This document shows, one piece after another, positions 1 to 6,099 of a stretch of DNA of 6,099 nt (position 1 is its first letter; every line of letters begins with the position of its first letter). The stretch covers positions 1-6,099 of the forward strand of contig JANXVQ010000527.1 in NCBI GenBank assembly GCA_025351545.1, given 5' to 3'. The notes below the pieces were generated by a model. That model was given only the letters and a program-made list of their open reading frames with translations. It was not told the DNA's origin and searched no databases. Both the position numbers and the translations under genes were made by a program. This stretch comes from Spirosoma sp. GTDB lineage: Bacteria; Bacteroidota; Bacteroidia; Cytophagales; Spirosomataceae.

Positions 1-55
1 GGACCTGGAAAAACGTGCTCAATCGTAACGTTGCGAGTAAGTTTACTTTATTAAT
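1..55 (+). other. Leader upstream of the sigma factor, possible end of a preceding gene
   Basis: In the frame starting at base 2 the sequence reads DLEKRAQS and stops with TAA at 26-28, which could be the C-terminal tail of an upstream gene; eight codons are too few to decide. A second in-frame TAA at 38-40 fixes the lower limit for the sigma factor's start. No convincing promoter or Shine-Dalgarno sequence is seen, so the promoter may lie before the window. Confidence 0.2.
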
Positions 56-607
56 ATGGCCGAGACGCCCAAACGAAATATAATCGAGACAGTCAAACAG
101 TACGGAAATCGGCTGTCTCGGTTTATTCGTGGACAGGTGAAATCAGATGAAGATGCCGAAGATATCTTGCAGGATGTCTGGTATCAACTCACTAAAGTGG
201 TTGACCTCGACGGAATCGAAAGTATGAGCGGATGGCTTTTTCAGGTTGCTAAAAATAGAATAACCGATACCTATCGCAGGAAGAAAGAAGATAGCTTATC
301 CGATTTGATGAGCGACGATGACGACGACGATTTTCGTTTCAGAGAAATTCTGCTGGCTGATTCTGAAACACCCGAAGATCAGTTTTTTAAAGATATTTTT
401 TGGGAAGAGCTAATGCGGGCGCTGGATGAGTTGCCCGAAAATCAGCGAACGGTTTTTGTTCAGAACGAACTGGAAGATAGAACGTTGCAGGAAATCGCCG
501 ACCAAACCAGTGAGAACCTGAAAACCATTATTTCCCGAAAACGATACGCTGTTCAGCACTTGCGTAAGCGATTACAAAACCTATACGACGAACTCGATAA
601 ACTGTAA
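56..607 (+). CDS. ECF-type RNA polymerase sigma factor (sigma-70 family)
   Basis: A 183-residue cytoplasmic sigma factor expected to bind core RNA polymerase and direct it to a small set of promoters. Region 2 spans about residues 18-78: the core-binding helix contains DAEDILQDVW (33-42), followed by the promoter-melting segment WLFQVAKNRITDTYRRKK (60-77). An acidic linker with six consecutive Asp (87-92) separates it from region 4 (about 117-176), which has LDELPENQRTVF and a helix-turn-helix (LQEIADQT, then SRKRYAVQHLRKRL). Regions 1 and 3 are absent and the length is usual for ECF sigmas. The ATG at 56 is well supported: an in-frame TAA lies at 38-40 and no other ATG lies between. No clear Shine-Dalgarno sequence precedes it, common in Bacteroidota. 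The target regulon cannot be read from the sequence. The next gene starts 4 bp after the stop, suggesting co-transcription. Confidence in the family is high; the ECF subgroup is not assigned. Confidence 0.95.
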   Translation: MAETPKRNIIETVKQYGNRLSRFIRGQVKSDEDAEDILQDVWYQLTKVVDLDGIESMSGWLFQVAKNRITDTYRRKKEDSLSDLMSDDDDDDFRFREILLADSETPEDQFFKDIFWEELMRALDELPENQRTVFVQNELEDRTLQEIADQTSENLKTIISRKRYAVQHLRKRLQNLYDELDKL

Positions 608-611
608 GGCT

Positions 612-947
612 ATGAGAACCCATTATGGGCGAAGACGATTTTTTTTCCCGTTATTCATCCTGCTGGCATTGCTGGCCGTTTCATTTGCGGTGTATTGGCT
701 GTGGAACAATGTACTGGTCGCCGTGGTGCCGGTTAAATCTGTTACTTACTGGCAGGCAGTGGGCTTGTTAATTCTATCGAGAATTCTGTTAGGAGGCTTC
801 AAGTTTGGCCCACCCGCTGGCCGGTCTCCTTTGGACGGACGGCCCGACGGCTCACCAAACTGGCGTGAAAAATTACGTCACATGAGCGACGAAGACCGAC
901 AAAAGTTTAAAAGTGAATGGAAGAAACGCTGTGGCGACAAACCATAG
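612..947 (+). CDS. Small two-helix membrane protein next to the ECF sigma factor, possible sigma regulator
   Basis: A 111-residue protein of unknown function. A basic N-terminus (RTHYGRRR) is followed by a hydrophobic helix at about 11-31 and a second at about 46-62, the latter in the stretch YWQAVGLLILSRILLGGF. A Gly/Pro-rich linker (about 64-83) leads to a charged tail (84-111) with WREKLRHMSDEDRQKFKSEW and a Cys at 107. By the positive-inside rule both ends should be cytoplasmic, so the tail could touch a cytoplasmic partner. The start lies 4 bp after the sigma factor's stop, with only a weak AAGG-like element before it, so the pair is probably co-transcribed. From memory, similar small proteins with this WQA-LG-L-LS-IL-GGF pattern follow sigma factors in other Bacteroidota. 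An anti-sigma or sensor role is inference from position and topology; no known anti-sigma domain (ZAS zinc motif, FecR) is visible. Gene reality is likely; function unknown. Confidence 0.8.
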   Translation: MRTHYGRRRFFFPLFILLALLAVSFAVYWLWNNVLVAVVPVKSVTYWQAVGLLILSRILLGGFKFGPPAGRSPLDGRPDGSPNWREKLRHMSDEDRQKFKSEWKKRCGDKP

Positions 948-966
948 CTTTATGTATTCGTGCAAA

Positions 967-1028
967 AACTTTGACAAAGCTGGTACTATATTCCATTGAT
1001 CATCAGAGTTATCAGCTTTGTCAAAGTT
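967..1028. terminator. Inverted-repeat hairpin between convergent genes, probable two-way transcription end
   Basis: A perfect 16-bp inverted repeat: AACTTTGACAAAGCTG at 967-982 and its exact reverse complement at 1013-1028. On the + strand three more pairs (one G-U) extend the stem inward to about 19 bp, leaving a loop of about 24 nt. It starts 20 bp after the stop of the 111-aa gene and ends 55 bp from the stop of the convergent 552-aa gene, the expected place for a shared terminator. Leftward transcripts would have a run of five T at the base (964-968, overlapping the stem by two). Rightward transcripts have no U-run, so simple intrinsic termination is unconvincing in that direction. Protection of mRNA 3' ends or a protein site is also possible. 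Confidence 0.6.
969..1026. repeat. Two 11-bp near-palindromes, CTTTG-N-CAAAG, inside the hairpin arms
   Basis: CTTTGACAAAG lies at 969-979 and CTTTGTCAAAG at 1016-1026. Each is a 5-bp dyad around one central base, and the two copies differ only at that base, so they are both direct and inverted repeats of each other. Their centres (974 and 1021) are 47 bp apart. Nested symmetry of this kind may be chance within a terminator stem or may mark paired binding sites for a dimeric protein. No target-site duplication was seen flanking the 62-bp unit, so a small transposable element is not supported. Confidence 0.5.
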
Positions 1029-1083
1029 CGGGTTAATTCTGCGTAATTACTTCACTTAGTACATTGGTTTGCTCTTCTGTGTT

Positions 1084-2742
1084 TCATAACCATTTCGGCT
1101 CTACCCAAAGGGCTGTTAAACAAGCAACAATCAACAACAACCACGCCCAGTTTGGTAGTTGAGCCGTTATTGTTCGAGTAAGCGGTTTGGTTCCCAACTG
1201 ATCGAGCGAACGAGCTAGCATAAATTGGCTAATGAGCTGCCGGTTGGCAACTGCATCGGTTGAGTTATGGGCATTAACATAAATGGCCAGCGAATCCTGC
1301 ACCGATTGCCAGCCCGCATGTCCAAACAGGGAAGAACCCATTGCCGAGCGTTCGTTGATGGGTGATCGAGCTACCGATACCGTATCCTGACCAACCAGCA
1401 TAAATGGCGATGAACTGCCAGAATTGTTGACAGAAATTTCCTGTTGCAGACCACTATACACAGGCGCATTTACCTGAATCGAACCCTTATCTGAATGAGA
1501 AAGACGAGCTAGCACAGCCGTCCAAATTCGATTATACGCCACACTATCGCCACTCAACGATAACGGAAATGTTTCCTGCAACAAGCTAATGCCTACACGC
1601 CCGGCGAATCCGTTTTGGGTAGTTTGTTGCACGGCTACCGGATAACCCGAGACCGAAAGCTGATTCAGATTATCCCTGAAGCGGTAGGGGAGTGCATTTA
1701 GTCCGTTGCCAACCAAGATGACCGGCTCATTGGATATTTTCCTGACTTGCCATTGGCTACCCAATGCCTGATTAATGGCCCGGCTGTCGGTTTCCGGATT
1801 CGTGATATTGATAAACAATACTGATTTGCCTTCGGCAATGGCTTTTTTTACCGTCACACTGGCGGCATTGGTCGGTTCAGTAATGATAAGATCTGGTGTC
1901 GTCTTTCTCGCTGATTTTCCAACTTTATTGATGCTGACATTACTATTGATATTTTTGGAAAGCGTTGTGGTTACCTGCACCGTGTGACCCTGTTTCCCTA
2001 ACCAGTCGGCCAGCGTTTTGCTTTCGAAATCAGGATTATTAAGTAAAATTTGCACTGAAAGCGGCTCGGTTAGGCGGCTAAAAAAGCGAATCGTATCGAG
2101 TGGTGTTGTCCCCCCCAGCACCAGTTCGCATTGGCTGCGTCCGCGCGAAAAGGCCGGAAATTGAAGGGCAAACGTATTATCGCCCTTATTCAGCGCTACA
2201 CTATCTAACGTCTGGCTACCGAACCGAAGCCGTAATAACTGCTTCTCCGACGACTGAATTCGACCGGTTACCCGCTGGATTTCTCCCTGTCGAACCACGC
2301 CTTTCCAATGAATGTCCTGCAACTGGTCTGGTTTGCTGTACGGCACCCATTGTACGGACGAGTTGCTTAATTTAGTAAGAGTTTCGGTCGGAAACTGCTG
2401 TCCTGCCAATGTTACCGAGTCATAGTCATCTTTTAGATTTTGACTGGTAAAGCTGTCCTGAATATGCAGACTGTCTTTTATCTGTCGGTAAAATGTTGCC
2501 GGCACATCATCCCCAACTAGCAACGCGTGAGTCGGAGAGCGTTGTACCGGCCAATGAAGTTGCAGCAAATAACCGACCACCAGCAACCAGAGCAGTAGGT
2601 TTAGTCCAGTCCGAAGCGATTTTCGATTGCTGGATAGCGATTGATTGTGGGCAATGAGCCAGAACTGACCAGTTAACAGGATGAGCAAGGCCAGCGCAAT
2701 AAGCCAATTAATGGGGTCGGTCCAGTTGATACTTATTTGCAT
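1084..2742 (-). CDS. Membrane-anchored protein with GATase1-like periplasmic domain, BatA/DUF4175 operon
   Basis: A 552-residue envelope protein of unknown function. Two N-terminal helices (about 12-32 and 45-62) resemble the two-helix anchor of BatA-type proteins. A long predicted periplasmic region (63-528) follows, then a final helix (about 530-547) and a short tail EPKWL. Within the periplasmic part, residues 145-225 look beta-rich. Residues 228-345 have an alternating pattern typical of class I glutamine-amidotransferase-like folds: LSVQILLNNPDFESKTLADW, then a strand PDLIITEP (283-290), a helix, and GKSVLFINIT (305-314). The only cysteines are C205 and C541, neither at a nucleophile-elbow position, so enzymatic amidotransfer is unlikely and binding or scaffolding is more plausible. 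The ATG at 2742 overlaps the preceding gene by 35 bp; an in-frame TAA at 2772-2770 rules out a much longer start, with only a CTG at 2751 between. Last gene of the operon. Fold assignment is pattern-based and moderate. Confidence 0.82.
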   Translation of the reverse strand: MQISINWTDPINWLIALALLILLTGQFWLIAHNQSLSSNRKSLRTGLNLLLWLLVVGYLLQLHWPVQRSPTHALLVGDDVPATFYRQIKDSLHIQDSFTSQNLKDDYDSVTLAGQQFPTETLTKLSNSSVQWVPYSKPDQLQDIHWKGVVRQGEIQRVTGRIQSSEKQLLRLRFGSQTLDSVALNKGDNTFALQFPAFSRGRSQCELVLGGTTPLDTIRFFSRLTEPLSVQILLNNPDFESKTLADWLGKQGHTVQVTTTLSKNINSNVSINKVGKSARKTTPDLIITEPTNAASVTVKKAIAEGKSVLFINITNPETDSRAINQALGSQWQVRKISNEPVILVGNGLNALPYRFRDNLNQLSVSGYPVAVQQTTQNGFAGRVGISLLQETFPLSLSGDSVAYNRIWTAVLARLSHSDKGSIQVNAPVYSGLQQEISVNNSGSSSPFMLVGQDTVSVARSPINERSAMGSSLFGHAGWQSVQDSLAIYVNAHNSTDAVANRQLISQFMLARSLDQLGTKPLTRTITAQLPNWAWLLLIVACLTALWVEPKWL

Positions 2743-4981
2743 TGTTATCAGGTAATTTACCGGGCTGTTTTATATGCCGCCAGAAAGCTTGTTGCAGGCT
2801 TCGGTCGCTGGCATATGACGGACCGGTTCGCTCCGACGTGCCAGTTAAGGTGTATAATTTTGTTTTCAATTGCCCTTTCTCGGCGTTGGTGAGCGATTTG
2901 CCACCAGCTAATTTCTGCAGCGAAGCCAGCACCGACCAATTCTGAAGTCCACTATTTACCACTCCATTAGCCAGCGCGTTACCAAGTTGCCGCAGCGTTT
3001 GCCGCTGTTGGGTGTTGGGTTTCGGGAGGTCCAGATAACCGAGCGCCTGGGCTACTAACAACTCAATACGTTGTTGAGAATAGACTCGTTCCTGATTAAA
3101 AGCCGACGTTACATTTTTCATTTCACCCGTCAGGCGGGTTTCCTTTTCTTTCGTCTGAGGAGGATCGAAGCCAGTTTTCTTAACGTAAGACCGCGCTTTT
3201 TGCTGCGACAGTTTCAAGTATTTCAGGGCTTCCTGCTCAAATGGCAAGGCTTTTTCCGGCTCGTAAAGCCGTAAATGCAATTCCGCCTGCCACATATTTT
3301 CTAACGCCATTTTTAACAAAGCCCGCGTAGACTGTTCGTGGAATGTGTTGGTTTCTGCATTATCGTGGGAGTGAACATACTGCTCCATCATAGCCGCAAT
3401 AGGGTCCTGGCTACCTTCCCGTTGATTATCTGGTCCGTGATCGTGATGATGCTCTTCCTCGTGATGGGGGGCTTCGGCGTGTTCTTCTCCTTTATCGTGG
3501 TCATGAACAAAGCCTTTCAACGGGTCGCCCTTATCGTCGGTAGGTTCGATGTGTCCACCGCCTGCTGATGACTCGGACTCTTCGCCCAGAAACTGACCAT
3601 AGCGCAGACGGAGCGCTTTCTGGTCGAAACCTACTTCGTTTGATTGGCTTTTAAATTGGTGAGTGGTATTCCCTTTAATGGTCATCTTTTTTCGACTTGC
3701 AATCATCTTTTCGGTATCGATGATAATTTGTCGCTGGCTCCGAAAATATTCCGGCATGATATTAACGGCCATTGTTGCCAACTCACTTTCTTCTACTTGT
3801 GTGGTATCTTTGTAGACCAAAAAGTAAGTATCTGATTTGGTGAAATTCGGTTCGGGTTGGCGGTTATCGTAAGCAGCCCAGTAATAATACAGCTCATCGC
3901 CCGGTGTAAACTTTAGCTCGTTCAGGTCGAGAGTTTTGGACACTTTTGCATCCTTGAAATTAGCCTGTCCCAGCGGTAATTTCACTTCTCTGAACTTCAC
4001 ATTTTCGCCGGAACCGCGCGCTACCGTGGCGACAAGAAAGGTTTTCGAGACAGAAAAATCATCGGAGATGCGGGCTGCAATCGTCAGCTTTTTTGGGTCT
4101 TTGAGATAGTGAAAACGATATAATTCTTTTGAATCCGGCTCAATTTTGGGAGCCAGATCGGGACGCGCTTCGAGACGGTAAAAATCGGACTGGTAAATGA
4201 GTGAATCTTTATGCTGACTCACATGCCAGTATGCCTTAATGGCATATAATCCCGAGTTTATAAGCCGATCCTGATACGTATATCCATCACCATCCTGGTG
4301 AAAAGCCAATTCCTTACCCCGACCGTTTACCAATCGCACCGATAGTTTCTTGTTGTCGTTAAACTGTAAACGCCAGGATAGAGCGGCACCAACAACGCTT
4401 GACGCATTTAAATTTTTGGAGTTGATTTCTGGAAGCCGTGTGTACGCTGGCGGCTGAATGCGTAAAACTGCCGATTGAAACGTTGGTGCAACCGGCTTGC
4501 TGTCCGGTGTAAAAGCCGCCAGAAAACCTTGCCTTTTAGGGCTGTTTATGGCGTCATTTTTTAGTAACGGATAGCCGAAGTAGACAGCTAGTGCCATGAC
4601 CAGGAATATGGCGTATTGACCGGCTTTCGCCAGCAGCACAACCGGCGTTCGAACGTTTTGGCTTTGACTATTTAGTCGGTCCAGTTGCAATTGTTCGGCC
4701 AGATTAAGTTGAGACTTCGTTAGCAGTGGTAAGCTGTATTCCACATCGCCAACCGTCTGGTGAATGAGCCGAATGGCTTGTGGCTTTTTGTCCTGATAGA
4801 GTTTGTTTAAAAAGGCACCAACGCCAAATCCGGCTACGCCAGATAAAACCGGCCAGATAGATGGACCTGTAAACGTTGCCATTATCAGATAAGCTGATGC
4901 CGCCAATAACAGGCAGCGCAACAGGGCGTTAGCATAAAGTTGGTACGTGACCGACGAGACAAGGCGTTTCAGTTCGTTCAT
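2708..4981 (-). CDS. DUF4175-type membrane protein with histidine-rich insert
   Basis: A 757-residue inner-membrane protein of unknown biochemical role. Predicted helices lie at about 18-37, 42-59 and 121-138, putting the remainder in the periplasm. Family-like landmarks follow in order: a beta-rich part opening with LRIQPPAYTRLPEI (173-186), EARPDLAPKI (271-280), ISDDFSVSKTFLVATV (305-320) and GDELYYYWAAYDNRQPEPNF (361-380). Next is a helical part with IMPEYFRSQRQIIIDTEKMI (408-427). A low-complexity stretch at about 466-540 is rich in His, Asp and Glu. It is followed by a helical repeat-like segment (552-605: LLKMALENMWQAELHLRLYE, then KALPFEQEALKYLKLSQQKA) and a polar C-terminus. From memory, many Bacteroidota DUF4175 proteins are nearer 1,100 residues, so this is a shorter form lacking a long C-terminal extension. 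The ATG overlaps the upstream stop as ATGA. Its place after a BatA-domain gene supports the call and a role in a MoxR-associated envelope complex, which is inference. Confidence 0.85.
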   Translation of the reverse strand: MNELKRLVSSVTYQLYANALLRCLLLAASAYLIMATFTGPSIWPVLSGVAGFGVGAFLNKLYQDKKPQAIRLIHQTVGDVEYSLPLLTKSQLNLAEQLQLDRLNSQSQNVRTPVVLLAKAGQYAIFLVMALAVYFGYPLLKNDAINSPKRQGFLAAFTPDSKPVAPTFQSAVLRIQPPAYTRLPEINSKNLNASSVVGAALSWRLQFNDNKKLSVRLVNGRGKELAFHQDGDGYTYQDRLINSGLYAIKAYWHVSQHKDSLIYQSDFYRLEARPDLAPKIEPDSKELYRFHYLKDPKKLTIAARISDDFSVSKTFLVATVARGSGENVKFREVKLPLGQANFKDAKVSKTLDLNELKFTPGDELYYYWAAYDNRQPEPNFTKSDTYFLVYKDTTQVEESELATMAVNIMPEYFRSQRQIIIDTEKMIASRKKMTIKGNTTHQFKSQSNEVGFDQKALRLRYGQFLGEESESSAGGGHIEPTDDKGDPLKGFVHDHDKGEEHAEAPHHEEEHHHDHGPDNQREGSQDPIAAMMEQYVHSHDNAETNTFHEQSTRALLKMALENMWQAELHLRLYEPEKALPFEQEALKYLKLSQQKARSYVKKTGFDPPQTKEKETRLTGEMKNVTSAFNQERVYSQQRIELLVAQALGYLDLPKPNTQQRQTLRQLGNALANGVVNSGLQNWSVLASLQKLAGGKSLTNAEKGQLKTKLYTLTGTSERTGPSYASDRSLQQAFWRHIKQPGKLPDNNANKYQLDRPH
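3362..3553 (-). other. Histidine/acidic-rich low-complexity segment within the DUF4175-type protein
   Basis: Residues 477-540 of the 757-aa protein hold 12 His among many Asp and Glu, including HDHD (493-496) and the cluster HHEEEHHHDH (506-515). From the predicted three-helix topology the segment is periplasmic, between the Ig-like part and the C-terminal helical part. Similar His/Asp stretches in other proteins bind zinc, nickel or copper, so metal buffering or sensing is possible. It could equally be a flexible linker. Metal binding is inference. Confidence 0.55.
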
Positions 4982-6099
4982 GCGTTTTTAGTCAAGGCGA
5001 GCCAGCGTTCAAAGAGTAATAAAACGACAAAAAAGAGCAGAAATACGTTTTGAACGCCCGCATGTTGCTCCGTCGTGGGTTTTGTTGACGCAATAAATAA
5101 CGTTTTAATATCCTGCCGACTCAACGGCAAGTTATTTATTCTGAGGCCGTAGTGTCGTAGTAGTTTCGTCCCCAACCACTCCGGCAACTGCCCCGTAGAA
5201 ACCAGTTCTGATGTTTGGGGTGTCAGCGATTCATTCGTAAAAATCACATTTGCCGGCCTTGCCGATTGCGCTATTTCCGAAACAATGTAAAGCGCTTGTG
5301 CTGAAGCCTTTGCGGGTAGATCATCGGTCAGTACCCACGAATAAGTACGATTTAGAACGGGCTTTTCGTCAATCGTTAGATCAAGTGCATACACATCTGT
5401 CAGCGCTTCGAGGGCGGCTTTTACGGTTTGTTTCTCCCGCCCGTTTTTGTACTTGAGCAACACCGGCATAGGCCCGGAATGCGCGGATACTGACGGAAAC
5501 TTTAAGGTTGGGTCAAGAACCGGAACACTAACCAGCTTACCCGCCCGATTGATGAAAAGCTTCCGGTCGTTTTTTGCAACCAGATACGGGCGGAGTTGGG
5601 GAACCGAATCAATCAGGGAGTGTAACCGGAATTGTACAGGAACTATGATCGTCGATGTGCTTGCTAATGACTGGTTGTTAATGAAATACAGATGAAGTTC
5701 GGTGTTCTTGCTGTCCAGCTTGTTGAGCGCCGTTTGCAGCCCTAACGAGTTGAATGGCGTTGGTGTCTGAGGCAACGAAAGTTGTTCCGTTATGGGTTCT
5801 ATTTTGTCTGTTGCCCAAATAACCCGTTCGCCCTTTTTTAGTGCATCTGTTAGTTCAAACTTAAAGTTGTTGGAAACGGCCGTGTTGGGCTGTACCAGAT
5901 GCACTTTCTGAATAGTTGGTGGTTTATTAAACCAGTTCAGGATGGGTTGAGCGAGCAAGATGGCCAGTAATACCAACAGCAGGCAACGAATAATCAGCAA
6001 GAGGATATTGTCGAGTCGAAGGCCCCGGCTCTGTTGCTGTTGCTTCTCGATGAGCCATTGAGTAGCCGCCCAGGGCAATAGTTTTCCCTGCTTCTGGTG
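4978..6099 (-). CDS. BatA-domain (aerotolerance regulator N-terminal) membrane protein, 5' end missing
   Basis: The last 373 residues of a BatA-domain protein; the frame is open to the window edge. A TTG at 6078 could be read as a start, but the upstream codons (HQKQGKL) continue the family's typical N-terminal region, so the true start and first helix should lie beyond 6099. Counting from the edge, residues 1-52 hold the end of the two-helix BatA domain, with the second helix at about 30-50 containing RCLLLVLLAILLAQP. A VWA-like part follows (about 65-145): KVHLVQPNTAVS at 65-76, where a VWA domain would carry DxSxS, and later SLGLQTALNKLDSKNTELHL with YFINNQSLAS. The remaining periplasmic part ends in LPEWLGTKLL (305-314) and a C-terminal helix (about 350-367). 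The MIDAS metal-binding motif is absent. The stop overlaps the next ATG (ATGA, 4 bp), indicating translational coupling. BatA was named from the Bacteroides aerotolerance operon; the function here is not established. Confidence 0.87.
   Translation of the reverse strand, partial: HQKQGKLLPWAATQWLIEKQQQQSRGLRLDNILLLIIRCLLLVLLAILLAQPILNWFNKPPTIQKVHLVQPNTAVSNNFKFELTDALKKGERVIWATDKIEPITEQLSLPQTPTPFNSLGLQTALNKLDSKNTELHLYFINNQSLASTSTIIVPVQFRLHSLIDSVPQLRPYLVAKNDRKLFINRAGKLVSVPVLDPTLKFPSVSAHSGPMPVLLKYKNGREKQTVKAALEALTDVYALDLTIDEKPVLNRTYSWVLTDDLPAKASAQALYIVSEIAQSARPANVIFTNESLTPQTSELVSTGQLPEWLGTKLLRHYGLRINNLPLSRQDIKTLFIASTKPTTEQHAGVQNVFLLFFVVLLLFERWLALTKNA

Noticed and set aside
38..45. TAAGTTTA as a Bacteroidota -7 promoter element (TAnnTTTG) for the sigma gene
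   Set aside because: It matches 7 of 8 bases, but no TTG lies at the required -33 spacing and it would leave a leader of only a few bases before the ATG.
967..1028. A miniature transposable element with terminal inverted repeats
   Set aside because: The unit is only 62 bp, no direct duplication of flanking bases is seen (GTGCAAA before, CGGGTTA after), and its position between convergent genes fits a terminator better.
1775..1987. Open frame on the + strand, 70 residues, partly hydrophobic
   Set aside because: It lies wholly antisense to the 552-aa gene, has no ribosome binding site or recognisable family, and the opposite strand is clearly coding.
2507..2707. Minus-strand open frame of 66 residues inside the 552-aa gene
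   Set aside because: It is an out-of-frame reading of the real gene's N-terminal part and resembles no family.
3338..3568. Open frame on the + strand encoding a very hydrophobic, membrane-like 76-residue peptide
   Set aside because: It is exactly antisense to the His/Asp/Glu-rich segment of the DUF4175-type gene; complements of those codons give Val, Met, Leu, Ile and Phe. The hydrophobicity is a by-product.
5250..5695. Two overlapping + strand open frames (5250-5456 and 5447-5695)
   Set aside because: Both are antisense to the BatA-domain gene, whose frame shows family features throughout; the peptides are Arg/Cys-rich with no domain pattern.
6076..6078. TTG as the start of the BatA-domain gene
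   Set aside because: The frame stays open to the window edge, and the extra residues continue the BatA N-terminal region; a start here would remove the first membrane helix.

Overview
The window looks like chromosomal DNA of a Bacteroidota bacterium, most likely of the Cytophagales type (Spirosoma-like). The basis is the family content: a BatA-domain protein directly followed by a DUF4175-type protein, and an ECF sigma factor paired with a small two-helix membrane protein. Start sites with little or no Shine-Dalgarno sequence fit this. The genus is inference only. No RNA genes, CRISPR arrays, insertion sequences or integrases were recognised.

Left part (1-947, + strand): an ECF-type sigma factor (56-607) is followed after 4 bp by a 111-aa protein with two predicted membrane helices and a charged cytoplasmic tail (612-947). 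They look like a two-gene transcription unit. The small protein is a candidate partner or regulator of the sigma factor, but this is not proven.

Middle (948-1083): a 136-bp spacer between convergent genes. It holds a perfect 16-bp inverted repeat, each arm of which is itself an 11-bp near-palindrome. It is probably a shared two-way transcription end, although neither side has a strong T-run.

Right part (1084-6099, - strand): three overlapping genes read leftward, forming an operon. First is a BatA-domain protein whose 5' end lies beyond the window, then a 757-aa DUF4175-type membrane protein, then a 552-aa membrane protein whose large periplasmic part resembles a glutamine-amidotransferase-like (GATase1-like) fold without a catalytic cysteine. 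Overlaps are 4 bp and 35 bp. All three have membrane helices and large predicted periplasmic domains, so they probably form one envelope complex. In Bacteroidota, such genes commonly sit downstream of a MoxR AAA+ ATPase and a DUF58 protein; those would be expected beyond 6099 but are not visible.

Most unusual points: the BatA protein's degenerate VWA-like region with no metal-binding MIDAS motif, a dense His/Asp/Glu cluster inside the DUF4175-type protein, and the nested palindrome in the convergent spacer.
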